This document shows, piece after piece, positions 44,726-53,609 of a DNA stretch of 64,000 nt. Where the stretch lies: positions 248,001 to 312,000 of the forward strand of contig JAWKNL010000004.1 of assembly GCA_041391725.1 (NCBI GenBank), read 5' to 3'. The notes under the pieces were generated by a model. That model did no database searches, had not been told where the DNA came from, and worked only from the letters and a program-made list of their open reading frames with translations. Every line of letters starts with the position of its first letter. Position 1 is the first letter of the stretch. Source of the DNA: JAGQVA01 sp041391725. GTDB taxonomy: Bacteria; Bacteroidota; Bacteroidia; J057. Made by a program: the position numbers and the translations under genes.

Positions 44726-45933
44726 CAGATTCTTTCAATTATAGTGGCTATTCCCATTCCTCCTCCTACACACAGGGTCACGAGTCCGAGCGTTTTATCC
44801 TGTCTTTCCAGTTCGTCGAGCAGGGTTCCTAGCAGAATGGCGCCCGTCGCTCCCAGCGGGTGGCCCATGGCAATGGCTCCCCCGTTGACATTGATTTTTT
44901 CTTCTGCTACTTCCATTTCCTCCATAAACCGCATCACCACGGAGGCAAATGCCTCATTGACCTCAAACAAATCGATATCGTCTTTGGTGAGTCCGGCGCG
45001 CTGAAGGGCTTTGCGCGAGGCAGGAGCAGGCCCGGTGAGCATAATGGTAGGTTCGGTGCCGGTAACGGCAAATGAGCGGATTTTTGCTCTGGGGCTGAGG
45101 CCCTGCCGCTGGCCTGCAACTTTGCTTCCGAGGAGGATCATGCCCGCCCCATCGACGATGGCGGAGGAGTTGCCCGCATGGTGCACATGATCGATGGCTT
45201 CTACCTGGGGATATTTTCGGATGGCAACCGTATCAAATCCGGCCATCTGGCCCATCATAGCAAAAGAAGGGGTAAGCCCGGCCAGTCCTTCTAGGGTGGT
45301 GTCGGGGCGGATGTTTTCATCGCGGTCGAGAATGGTAAACCCGTTGATGTCCAATACGGGAATGACGGAGCGGGCAAATCTTCCTTCCTGCCATGCATAA
45401 GCTGCTTTCTGCTGGGAGCGCATGCCGAATGTATCTACTTCTGTTCGGGTAAATCCGTGAAGGGTGGCAATGAGGTCGGCAGATATTCCCTGCGGTACAT
45501 AGTGCTGGGGAATGGCGACTTTGGGATCCATGAATATGGCGCCGCCATCTGCGCCCATTTTCACGCGGGACATGGATTCGACCCCTCCGGCGATCATCAT
45601 TTCCACCTGGCCGGACATAATGTAGGCAGAAGCCTGGTTGATGGCTTCCAGTCCCGAGGCGCAGAACCGGTTGAGGGTTACCGCCGGTACAGTATGCGAA
45701 TACCCCGCCTGCTGTACAGCGGTTTTGGCGATATTGGCTCCCTGTTCGCCGGTCTGGGTTACACATCCCAGGATGACATCTTCTACCTGGTCGGTTTGGA
45801 GGTGATTGCGCTCTCTGAATGCGCGCAGCAGAGTGACTGCAAGGTCGGTGGGGGAAACTTCGGCCAGCGCGCCTTTAAAATTACCCCTTCCGCGGGGTGT
45901 TCTGACTGCGTCAAAAATATAGGCTTCAGCCAT
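44725..45933 (-). CDS. Acetyl-CoA acyltransferase (thiolase)
   Basis: A 402-residue thiolase that cleaves 3-ketoacyl-CoA to acetyl-CoA in fatty-acid beta-oxidation, or runs in reverse. The catalytic Cys is in NRFCASGLEA (about residue 91). The C-terminal GGAIAMGHPLGATGA and LCVGGGMG motifs supply the catalytic His and Cys. It starts 4 bases after the SRPBCC gene and its stop overlaps the hydratase start by one base, matching the usual fadI-fadJ type pairing. The gene is intact although its partner is broken. Confidence 0.96.
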   Translation of the reverse strand: MAEAYIFDAVRTPRGRGNFKGALAEVSPTDLAVTLLRAFRERNHLQTDQVEDVILGCVTQTGEQGANIAKTAVQQAGYSHTVPAVTLNRFCASGLEAINQASAYIMSGQVEMMIAGGVESMSRVKMGADGGAIFMDPKVAIPQHYVPQGISADLIATLHGFTRTEVDTFGMRSQQKAAYAWQEGRFARSVIPVLDINGFTILDRDENIRPDTTLEGLAGLTPSFAMMGQMAGFDTVAIRKYPQVEAIDHVHHAGNSSAIVDGAGMILLGSKVAGQRQGLSPRAKIRSFAVTGTEPTIMLTGPAPASRKALQRAGLTKDDIDLFEVNEAFASVVMRFMEEMEVAEEKINVNGGAIAMGHPLGATGAILLGTLLDELERQDKTLGLVTLCVGGGMGIATIIERI

Positions 45934-45937
45934 AGGG

Positions 45938-46462
45938 TTATTTGTTTTTGGTTTCGGCGAATGTTTTGAGTCGGTTTACCTGTCCGGCAAGCACCTGATC
46001 GACGGGCGCAGCAAGGCTTTGAATGCCGCCGGGCATATATCCGGTTACGACGTAGTTCATAGTGAGTTGAGTGTTTTCGCCTTTTTTCTCCAGGCTGAAA
46101 GTCATACTGCCATAGAGGCCCATTCCCTGAAGCGGCCCCATGCCGCCGAGGAGGATAAGTGTTTTTCCGGGGTTGATATGTGCTACGGTCATGTGAAGTA
46201 CACTCCCGCCGCCGGGCAGTTGTTCGCAGAAGCAGCCGTTGGCACGAGGTTCCATATAAAAATTGCTGGCATCGCCACTATAGCTGTGATCGGCATCCCA
46301 CCAGTGATCGACATCATAGACGAGGGCGTTAAAAACATCTTCTGGTGAAGCCCTGATCTCGACGATGGTTCTGACTGTGAATCCGTTGTAGGCAGAATCC
46401 ACGACAGTAGCGTAAGTCTGTTGGGTAAAAACAAGGAGGAAGAAGGGAAGGAATACTTTCAT
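45938..46462 (-). CDS. Exported SRPBCC (START-like) protein
   Basis: A 174-residue protein with a signal peptide (MKVFLPFFLLVFTQQTYA) and a SRPBCC/polyketide-cyclase-like fold: VRTIVEIRASPEDVFNALVYDVDHWW, CFCEQLPGGGSVLHMTVAHI and a C-terminal helix. Such folds bind hydrophobic ligands. I choose ATG 46462 directly before the signal; a GTG at 46483 is an alternative. It sits 4 bases before the thiolase and 28 bases after the sulfatase, so it is in the same minus-strand operon; a link to lipid or sterol breakdown is possible but unproven. Confidence 0.82.
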   Translation of the reverse strand: MKVFLPFFLLVFTQQTYATVVDSAYNGFTVRTIVEIRASPEDVFNALVYDVDHWWDADHSYSGDASNFYMEPRANGCFCEQLPGGGSVLHMTVAHINPGKTLILLGGMGPLQGMGLYGSMTFSLEKKGENTQLTMNYVVTGYMPGGIQSLAAPVDQVLAGQVNRLKTFAETKNK

Positions 46463-46490
46463 AGGGATAGATTTTTTTTTCACCTGAAAA

Positions 46491-47984
46491 TTATTTGCGG
46501 ATATAATCCGGGTCGTATTCCGGATTGGGATCCATCATTTCTGCGCCTACTGACTGCCGCCACGATTCGAGCAGGGCTGTTAGTTCCCGGGTTGTTTCGG
46601 GATTTGATTGGGAAATGTCTGTTTGTTCTCCCGGATCGCTTTCCAGATCGTACAGTTCGGTATGCATATCTTCGTAACTCTGGATCAGTTTGTATTTGCC
46701 TTTTCGCACCACACCACCCGGAAATCCGCCCTGATTGGCGTAGTGGTGATAATGCCAGAATATCGCATCCCTTTCGGGAGATCCTGTTCCCCTAAGCAGG
46801 GGCACGAGACTTTCTCCGTCGGGGTGCTGGTCCGGATTAAGCGGAATGCCTGCCATTTCCAGCATGGTGGGGTAAAAATCGGTGCTGATAACCGGTTGGT
46901 CAGCCACACTTCCTCCCTGTGTCACGCCCGGCCATTTGATGATCATAGGTTCGCGGATTCCTCCTTCATACAACCAGCCCTTTCCTGCGCGGAGCGGGAG
47001 ATTGGAGGTGGGCGAACCTTCGGCAGTGGCGAGTCCTCCGTTGTCTGACATAAGGATGATAACCGTATTTTTATCCAGCCCTTTTTCTTTGAGTTTGGCC
47101 ATTACCCTTCCGATATTATAATCCAGCGTTTCGACCATACCGGCGTATTTGGGATGATCATGCACGAGCCGGGTTTTGTAATTGCCTTCGCGTGCTTTTT
47201 CCATCCAGGGTTCGTCGGTCAGACGGAGGGAATCGACATAGTTGAGGGCAGTTTTTTTTGCTTCGTATTTTTTCTCGAGGGTATCCCAGGTCTGCAATGG
47301 TGTGTGAACAGTGTAGAAAGATAGGTAAAGGAGGAAAGGTTGTTCTCCCGCCGTTTCGAGAAAAGCCATCGATTCATTGGCCAGGCGGTCGGTAAGATTT
47401 TCACCCTCGGGGCCGTTGTCGAGGCGGGGGTTTTTGTATGGCGAAAAATATCCGCCGGGAGGAGATCCTTTTTCATGTCCGCCTTTATTGATGTCAAATC
47501 CCTGATTTTCGGGCCAGAAACCTTCTCCGCCGAGGTGCCATTTTCCTGCAAAAAACGTCTTGTATCCCGATGATTTCAGCGCTTCGGCAATGGTGGTTTC
47601 TTCGAGCGGAAGTTCTTGTCTGAATGGCCTCGCGATGCGCTGGTTTGCAGCCTCCACAGGGCGATAGGATTGCCGGCCCGGAATCCAGTCCGTAATGCCC
47701 AGGCGCGCAGGGTATTTGCCTGTCATGATGCTCGCCCGCGTGGGTGAACAGACCGGGCAGGCGGCGTAAGCGTTGGTAAAACGCATGCCTTCGGCTGCGA
47801 GGCGGTCGATATTGGGCGTTTCATAAAAAGAACTCCCGAAACACGCAGCGTCCGTCCAGCCCCAGTCATCGACGAGGAAAAAAACGAAATTGGGTTTGGG
47901 CGGCGGAGCTTTTTCGCAGGACAAAAGGGAAAGCAGGCAGATTATTGCTGCAAGGATAATCGGTATTCGGGGAAGGGAGACCAT
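46491..47984 (-). CDS. Sulfatase lipoprotein (formylglycine type)
   Basis: A 497-residue lipoprotein (signal ending LLSLLSC) starting at ATG 47984. The sulfatase active-site motif CSPTRASIMTGKYPARLG is present; the first Cys would be changed to formylglycine by an anaerobic or FGE-type maturase not encoded here. Metal ligands occur in LVDDWGWTD and MSDNGG. It should remove sulfate esters from polysaccharides or other organics outside the cytoplasm. It heads the minus-strand cluster with the SRPBCC, thiolase and FadJ-like genes. Confidence 0.94.
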   Translation of the reverse strand: MVSLPRIPIILAAIICLLSLLSCEKAPPPKPNFVFFLVDDWGWTDAACFGSSFYETPNIDRLAAEGMRFTNAYAACPVCSPTRASIMTGKYPARLGITDWIPGRQSYRPVEAANQRIARPFRQELPLEETTIAEALKSSGYKTFFAGKWHLGGEGFWPENQGFDINKGGHEKGSPPGGYFSPYKNPRLDNGPEGENLTDRLANESMAFLETAGEQPFLLYLSFYTVHTPLQTWDTLEKKYEAKKTALNYVDSLRLTDEPWMEKAREGNYKTRLVHDHPKYAGMVETLDYNIGRVMAKLKEKGLDKNTVIILMSDNGGLATAEGSPTSNLPLRAGKGWLYEGGIREPMIIKWPGVTQGGSVADQPVISTDFYPTMLEMAGIPLNPDQHPDGESLVPLLRGTGSPERDAIFWHYHHYANQGGFPGGVVRKGKYKLIQSYEDMHTELYDLESDPGEQTDISQSNPETTRELTALLESWRQSVGAEMMDPNPEYDPDYIRK

Positions 47985-48085
47985 AGGAAAATGTTGGGGT
48001 GAATAACAAATTACAAACAAGGGATGATAAATTACAAAGTCAGAGTTTAAATTAGAATGTTTTATTCATCTTATTTCTGAACACC

Positions 48086-49014
48086 ATGCATCTCTTTCTT
48101 CTGATCTTTCTGACATTTTTTGGCGGGAAACCCGACGAATCCCGGCAAATAGCCATTACCATTGACGATCTTCCCTGTGGGGGCGGAATACTATGAAATT
48201 GCCTTGACCGGAACCCGAAAATCCTCGCTCACCTTCAGTCCGGCGATGCGTGCCTGCGATTGGTTTTATTTTGTCAACGAAATCGTTGGAAAAATGGAGA
48301 AGTGGAAAAAAGACGGTTGATCTTCTGCAAATGTGGCTCGATGCGGGTATGGACCTCGGAAACCATGCCTGGTCGCATATGGATTATCACACCCACGATT
48401 TTGAAGCCTTCTCTGCTGACATCCTGAAAGGCGAAAAAATTACCCGTCCGCTTGTAAAAGCCTCCGGAAGAAAATACCAGTATTTCCGGCATCCGTTTTT
48501 GCACACCGGTAATTCCCCGGAAAAACAAAAAGCATTGCAGACTTTTCTTAAATCCAATGGGTACAAAGAAGCACCGGTTACAGTTGACAATTCGGAATGG
48601 ATTTACGCACAAGCTTACAGCAATGCAATCAAAAGCAATGATAAACAAATGATGGATTCCATTGGCCGCTCTTATGTCAGATATATGGAGGACAAACTTG
48701 CCTGGTACGAACAACAATCGATGAAGCTGTTTGGCCGCGAAATCCGTCAGATTTTGTTGATTCACGCCAACCTGATCAATGCAGATTATCTCGATGATTT
48801 GCTTGAAATGATGCAAAACCGGGGATACAAATTTGTGTCGCTGGACGAAGTCCTCAGAGACAAGGCCTATAAGTCTGAAAGCACCTTTACCGGGCGGGGC
48901 GGAATCAGTTGGCTAGACCGTTGGGCGCTGACACAGGGATATAAGGGCGAATTTTTTAAGGGGGAACCCACCTGCCCGGAGTTTATTCAGGAGGTGGCGG
49001 GCATTAGGGAGTAA
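48086..49014 (+). pseudogene. Polysaccharide deacetylase with broken N-terminus
   Basis: The product has a signal-like start and the first catalytic motif in one frame (ATG 48086, MHLFLLIFLTFF..., then AITIDDLP with the metal/catalytic Asp pair) but stops at 48194. The following EYYEIALTGTR, ILAHLQSGD and VPAIGF segments, all expected in this family, lie in different frames up to ~48260. From 48250 to 49014 one clean frame gives GNHAWSHMDYH (zinc-binding His motif), the RHPFLHTG motif and the normal C-terminus. At least three frame changes within about 75 bases break an otherwise normal NodB-family deacetylase. Confidence 0.8.
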
Positions 49015-49035
49015 AGGGCAAAAAGGGGACAACCG

Positions 49036-49647
49036 TTACTTTTTTCTTCCAACCCAGACATAATCATAGGGTTTGCTGAAGTGGCGGTCTTCCATTTTTT
49101 GCCCGGGAAAGACAATTTCCTCCGCAAACCCGTTGTCCAGCAGATTCTGAATCTCTTTATCCGAAAGGCCGTCCATTTTTGCAAAGTAGTGATTGCTGGC
49201 ATAAAACAGCGTCCAGTTCCATTCTTCGGATAAAAAACCCTTTCCGTCAAATTTGCTGGCTGGAAAGCTTCTTTTTTCCGGGCATGGGTCAAAATAATTG
49301 TTGCGGAGTTCTCCGGGCGTATCTACCCGTGCGCAGACCAGCTCAGACTCGATATAGTTTTTTTCAAATATCCATAGTTGAAGGTCTGTATCGAAAGGAG
49401 CCTGACTGACAGCAGTTTGCCAGCGATCGTACATAATAGAAAACCGGTCGAGGATCAGGTGAAAATACCTTAGGGGAGGATTAGTTTTCTGCAGGCGGTA
49501 CCAGGGATCGATCCATATTTTGACAAAGGCGTCGAAATATTGATTTAACCCATTGAGGTCAGGCTGCTGAAATTTTTCCAGCCACTGATCGAGTTGGCGT
49601 ACGCGGCGGCGCCATCCGCGAATTTTGGGAGCTTGAGGAAGTTGCAA
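49036..49647 (-). CDS. Unrecognised protein downstream of pseudokinase gene
   Basis: A 203-residue soluble protein, rich in Trp, Tyr and Phe, beginning at a TTG 10 bases after the stop of the kinase-like gene. The N-terminus is basic (PKIRGWRRRVRQL). No signal peptide, membrane segment or catalytic motif is visible, and I do not recognise the family. Its tight spacing suggests a shared transcript and perhaps a partner function with the kinase-like protein. Confidence 0.75.
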   Translation of the reverse strand: MQLPQAPKIRGWRRRVRQLDQWLEKFQQPDLNGLNQYFDAFVKIWIDPWYRLQKTNPPLRYFHLILDRFSIMYDRWQTAVSQAPFDTDLQLWIFEKNYIESELVCARVDTPGELRNNYFDPCPEKRSFPASKFDGKGFLSEEWNWTLFYASNHYFAKMDGLSDKEIQNLLDNGFAEEIVFPGQKMEDRHFSKPYDYVWVGRKK

Positions 49648-49657
49648 AGTGGAATTG

Positions 49658-51472
49658 TTAATTGTTTAGCGCAGAATGGTGCTTAGCAATAGCTTCATAT
49701 TTTGATTGTTGGCGCAAGTTAATACGGATAACCATGAGAATACCCAAAATGATAAAACCTATAAAAAGAGAAACACCTGTAAGAAACCAAAGCCTGCTAA
49801 CTCTGAAATGAATGTCGGGTAGCAAAGGGAAAATCAGAATGACAGGGAAAAACAAACCCATGATCCACCATGAGAGAATCATAAATGAGCCTTTCGATTT
49901 TTTCCAGGAATTGCCACTGGATACAAACGCAGGATTGCTGCCTCTCCAGATTTCCTGAAGGATAAGTTGCGGGAAAATGGTGATTAGAATTACTAAAATA
50001 GCGATAATGAGGATTGCACCGGCGGCTTCTTCAAATATTTTTAAAGAACCTGTGAAGAAGAATATAAAAAATATTATTGCGGCTAAAGAACCCAATACGG
50101 ATATCGGGTGAAATCGTTGATTTTGACTCCCCAATGCTTCAAGGTTATTACTGGATTTCCATATCCAAGCAATGAAAAAGATATAGGAAAAAATTTCAGT
50201 TACCAGAAAGAAAAAGCTCCACAAGGGGGTAATAATCTGGAGATTAGGGTTGATTTCGGAAATTTTGGTATGATTGGAAAAAATCAGATGCAGATATGAG
50301 GATATATTGCAGCCTTCGGCGTTAAAGTCGCAGTGGGTATAGATCTCATAGTAGAAAATCCCAATAGGTAAAACCGAAATCAGATAAAAGAAAACTGCCC
50401 AGAAACCAATAGATGCTGGATTTTTGAATTTTTTGAGACTTTCCGGGCCAGAGAGTGGATTTCCGCATGAATAACAAAATACAGATTTTGGTGGGTTTTG
50501 TTTTCCGCAGTCTTTGCAAACGACAGGTACGGGAACGGGTTTAGGGAGGGTATCTTTACGAAATTTGGGTAGTTTTAGGGGCGGTAGTTTTGGGAGCTTC
50601 TTTTCAGGTTTACCATTCAGTAAATCCCCCAAAGGTTTAATATTGCGGGGTCTTGACGAAACAGTTCTTTGAAGGCATTCCTGCGCAATTTGCCTGTATG
50701 GAGACGGCAGTGTCTGTAAATCCTTAGGAATTTCTGCAAGCCTGATTTTTGCTACAATTTCGTGATTTTGATCATTTTCATTTCCAATCTTTGCCCAAAG
50801 GTACTGGCCTTTAAACATTTCATATACAATCATGCCAAGAGACCATAAATCTGCACGTTTGTCAATTTTTCCGGCGGCACCGAATTCGGAAGGGAATAAT
50901 TGCTCTGGTGCCATGTAATTGAAATAATTTTTTTTATGATCGATATTATAATTTATAAACTGTTCTGTCTCCTGATATCCAAAATCCGTCAGATACACAT
51001 GTGGGTGGCCAACATCCAGAATTAAAATATTGGAAGGCTTGAGGTTCCCATGTACAATTCCTCTTTCGTGAAGAGCCTCCAGGCCACTCATAATTCCCTC
51101 CAGGATTCTGTGTTTGTCTTGCACTGAAACTCCTTTTTCAAGGATTTTGGAAAGATTTCCTGCTGGGAAATATTCAGTCACCTGTACCTGAAATGCAGCG
51201 ACATTTTTTCCGGATACTGATTTTGTTACCTGAAATAACTCGTGAGGGAGTATCAGGTGAGGGTGGGAAATGGAGCGAAGTTTTTTCCTGAATCTTTCTT
51301 CGGGTTGTTTTCTGATTTTCGATTGAGGGGGTATTACCTTCAAGGCAACATGAATTCCTTTTTCTTTATCAAAGGAAACAAATGATCTGCTAAATCTTTC
51401 TGATTCGATATTTTCTACTTCCGACTGTAGGTCAAACCTCTTCCCAAATTCGTCAAGGGTAATTGTTTTCAT
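49658..51472 (-). CDS. Membrane Ser/Thr kinase-like protein with HGN loop and zinc ribbon
   Basis: A 604-residue protein starting at ATG 51472. A Hanks-type kinase domain (about 1-295) keeps VALKV (Lys 45), LTDFG (163-165) and an APEQ motif, but the catalytic loop is HGNLKPSN: the HRD Asp is Asn (143). A short zinc ribbon (CKDCG...FCYSCG) lies near 325-345. Six or so membrane segments follow, in a DUF4328-like arrangement (NLEALGSQ, LILQEIWRGSNP). The loss of the catalytic base suggests an inactive or very weak kinase. The 203-residue gene follows at 10 bases. It is divergent from the Tat-exported isomerase. Confidence 0.88.
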   Translation of the reverse strand: MKTITLDEFGKRFDLQSEVENIESERFSRSFVSFDKEKGIHVALKVIPPQSKIRKQPEERFRKKLRSISHPHLILPHELFQVTKSVSGKNVAAFQVQVTEYFPAGNLSKILEKGVSVQDKHRILEGIMSGLEALHERGIVHGNLKPSNILILDVGHPHVYLTDFGYQETEQFINYNIDHKKNYFNYMAPEQLFPSEFGAAGKIDKRADLWSLGMIVYEMFKGQYLWAKIGNENDQNHEIVAKIRLAEIPKDLQTLPSPYRQIAQECLQRTVSSRPRNIKPLGDLLNGKPEKKLPKLPPLKLPKFRKDTLPKPVPVPVVCKDCGKQNPPKSVFCYSCGNPLSGPESLKKFKNPASIGFWAVFFYLISVLPIGIFYYEIYTHCDFNAEGCNISSYLHLIFSNHTKISEINPNLQIITPLWSFFFLVTEIFSYIFFIAWIWKSSNNLEALGSQNQRFHPISVLGSLAAIIFFIFFFTGSLKIFEEAAGAILIIAILVILITIFPQLILQEIWRGSNPAFVSSGNSWKKSKGSFMILSWWIMGLFFPVILIFPLLPDIHFRVSRLWFLTGVSLFIGFIILGILMVIRINLRQQSKYEAIAKHHSALNN

Positions 51473-51536
51473 CTTGGCTTTCGTCAATTTTCTGGTTAGT
51501 TTTCTAAATTAGTAAAAAAACCTAACAACTATTCCC

Positions 51537-52496
51537 GTGAATGCTAAAAAATCCCTTTCCTCTGTGACTTCCCGCCGCAAATTTATGGCCCAGGCTGCCG
51601 CTTTGTCTGCTGCGGTGTTTTTGCCAGTACCCCTGTCCTCGCGCAAACCGCTCCTTATGCCTCCGCCTGTGCCGGGGGTCAATCTGGGCGCTATCACCTA
51701 TAGCTTTCGCAGTATGCCCTCCAGTGCAGAAGACCTGCTCGGTTATCTTGCAAAACTTGGACTCAATTCGGTCGAACTAATGGGCGAACCTGCGGAGGCT
51801 TTTGCGGGTGCACCTGTACCGCCACCCTGGACGCCCGGGCGCCCGTCTCCCGAAGCGCTGGAAGCGAGGAAAAAGTACACCGAAGAAGCCCGTAAGTGGC
51901 GGCTTTCTGCGTCGATGGATCGATTTAAACTCCTCCGGAAAAAGTTTAATGCAGAAGGCGTTTCGATTGACGTCATCAAATTTCCGATGGACCGCATGAC
52001 TGATGAAGAAATCGCCTACTGTTTCCGGGTCGCCAAAACGGTCGGAGCCAAAGGCATTACCCTCGAACGCTCCGATGAGGCTGCTGAGCGTCTCGGGCCA
52101 TTTGCCGATCAGTACAAACGACTTATCGGGTATCACAACCACGCCAAAGTTAGTTTCAATAGTTGGGACAAACACCTGGCCGATCATAAATACAATGCCA
52201 TGAACCTCGATGTCGGGCACTATCTGGCGGGTACCAATCAGTCTCCTGTAGAACTGATTAAAAAATATCCGGATCGTATTCTCAACCTTCACCTCAAGGA
52301 TCGGAAGAAGGATGAAGGGCCCAATATGCCCTGGGGTGAGGGCGATACGCCACTCAAGGAGGTACTCCGGTTGCTGCGGGACAACAAATATCGTTTTCTG
52401 GCTGCAATAGAATTGGAGTATCCCATACCGGAAGGGTCAGATGCGGTGGCCGAAGTGGGGAAATGTATTGAATTTTGCCGCGCTGCATTGGATTAA
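51537..52496 (+). CDS. Tat-exported sugar-phosphate isomerase-like TIM barrel
   Basis: A 319-residue protein starting with GTG, with a twin-arginine signal (SRRKFMAQAAALSAA). The mature part belongs to the sugar-phosphate isomerase/epimerase (AP-endonuclease-2-like TIM barrel) family: NLGAITYSFR, VELMGEP, GYHNHAKVSF, LDVGHYLAGT and NLHLKDR are metal-site strands. Exported members are common in Bacteroidota near polysaccharide genes; the reaction is not known. It is divergent from the kinase-like gene with 64 bases between starts. Confidence 0.88.
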   Translation: MNAKKSLSSVTSRRKFMAQAAALSAAVFLPVPLSSRKPLLMPPPVPGVNLGAITYSFRSMPSSAEDLLGYLAKLGLNSVELMGEPAEAFAGAPVPPPWTPGRPSPEALEARKKYTEEARKWRLSASMDRFKLLRKKFNAEGVSIDVIKFPMDRMTDEEIAYCFRVAKTVGAKGITLERSDEAAERLGPFADQYKRLIGYHNHAKVSFNSWDKHLADHKYNAMNLDVGHYLAGTNQSPVELIKKYPDRILNLHLKDRKKDEGPNMPWGEGDTPLKEVLRLLRDNKYRFLAAIELEYPIPEGSDAVAEVGKCIEFCRAALD

Positions 52497-52542
52497 TCGC
52501 CGGGGAAGTCGTATCTTAAAACTAACCCTTAATGATACGCAG

Positions 52543-53319
52543 ATGAAAACACGGCATTTATTTCGCGTAATTTTTTATAACACTGTTATTGAGGCGCGAC
52601 TGATAGTCCTGCTGGCTTTCATAACGCCCGTTGCGAAACCCCTGGTAGCCCAGCGGCCTACGGTGGATGATTTCACCCTTCGCGGTTCGACCTATCTGAC
52701 CGATGACTACTGTTTTCGGCTGACCGAAGATGTGGATTATACCTCGGGTTCGATCTGGTATAAGCGTCCGGTAAGCCTGATGCAGCCATTTGTCATTGAG
52801 CTGTCCATTATGGCGGGTTGTCAGGATGCAGAGGGGGCAGACGGGATGGTGTTTGTGTTTACGCCTTTTGGCAATCAGCTCGGATATGTAGGGGAGGGGA
52901 TGGGCTTTGCCGGGATGGTGCCTTCGGTAGGAATCGAAGTTGACACCTGGAGAAACTACCATCTCAACGATCCTGAGGAGGATCATGTTGCGATTATGGC
53001 TAATGGGCGGATGGGGCATTACAGTGATCTGGCGGGGCCGCAGCCGATTGTAAATATTGAAGACTGCACACGGCATCGGTTTGTTGTCGTGTGGCAACCG
53101 GCCATCCAGCGGTTGTCGGTGGAAATCGACAATGTCGAGATTATCGCTGCGACGTATGATCTGGTAGGGGGGATATTTGGTGGAAATGATGAGGTATATT
53201 GGGGCGTAACTGCTGCTACCGGGCGCTACAACAATATCCACGAAGTGTGTTTTGACCGGCTGGGGATGGGGCCGGAGGCGTTGCCACGGAAGGAGCCTGT
53301 TTTTCACCGGGCGGAGTAG
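52543..53319 (+). CDS. Exported L-type-lectin-like protein
   Basis: A 258-residue protein starting at ATG 52543. A basic N-terminus and hydrophobic stretch (about 14-35, ending AKPLVAQ) serve as a signal peptide. The mature domain resembles an L-type (legume) lectin: FTLRGSTYLTDDYCFRLT, GADGMVFVFTP, SVGIEVDTWRN with the carbohydrate/metal-site Asp, and a terminal YWGVTAATG strand. Bacteroidota often carry such domains in adhesins, but here no T9SS sorting tail is attached. It starts 46 bases after the isomerase and may be co-transcribed. A CAGAG-rich hairpin follows. Confidence 0.82.
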   Translation: MKTRHLFRVIFYNTVIEARLIVLLAFITPVAKPLVAQRPTVDDFTLRGSTYLTDDYCFRLTEDVDYTSGSIWYKRPVSLMQPFVIELSIMAGCQDAEGADGMVFVFTPFGNQLGYVGEGMGFAGMVPSVGIEVDTWRNYHLNDPEEDHVAIMANGRMGHYSDLAGPQPIVNIEDCTRHRFVVVWQPAIQRLSVEIDNVEIIAATYDLVGGIFGGNDEVYWGVTAATGRYNNIHEVCFDRLGMGPEALPRKEPVFHRAE

Positions 53320-53339
53320 GTGTTGTGGTTTTTCGGTTA

Positions 53340-53396
53340 AACACAGAGACACAGAGACGCAGAGGGTTTTCTCCGTTTCTCTGTGTTCTTTTTCTG
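53340..53396 (+). terminator. CACAGAG-repeat hairpin, likely terminator of lectin gene
   Basis: ACACAGAGACGCAGAG and a nearly complementary CTCCGTTTCTCTGTGT form a long stem with a TTTT loop, followed by TCTTTTTC. It begins about 20 bases after the lectin stop. The stem sequence belongs to the dispersed ACAGAG-type repeats that continue downstream. Confidence 0.6.
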
Positions 53397-53403
53397 CAAT
53401 GTT

Positions 53404-53499
53404 GAGTTTTAAACACAGAGACACAGAGAAACAGAGACACAGAGAAACAGAGATGTAGAGATGTAGAGAAACAGAGAGACAGAGACGCAGAGACACAGA
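53404..53499. repeat. ACAGAG-type tandem repeat tract
   Basis: About 95 bases made of variants of a 6-base unit (acagag, agacac, agaaac, atgtag). Units vary, so the tract is imperfect. An antisense Ser/Leu-rich frame across it is only a translation of the repeat. It lies directly before the palindrome at 53503. Confidence 0.85.
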
Positions 53500-53502
53500 A
53501 GT

Positions 53503-53532
53503 ATTCTCCCAATTTGATCAAATTAGGAGAAT
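53503..53532. promoter_or_regulatory. Palindrome upstream of the AAA ATPase gene
   Basis: ATTCTCC-C-AATTTGATCAAATT-A-GGAGAAT is a 30-bp palindrome with a single central-arm mismatch. A further half-site (ATTTGGAGAAT) lies at 53554-53564, in the same orientation as the right arm. It lies 77 bases before the ATPase ATG, a fitting place for an operator or recombination target. Confidence 0.55.
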
Positions 53533-53609
53533 GAACTTGCTCAATTCAATCTAATTTGGAGAATAGAAATTAAAATTTTTTATTATTTTGGGGAAATATT
53601 TTACTGAAT

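Noticed and set aside
52558..53496. Minus-strand frame with a Ser/Leu/Cys-rich start
   Set aside because: Its start is a translation of the ACAGAG repeat tract and the rest is antisense to the lectin-like gene.
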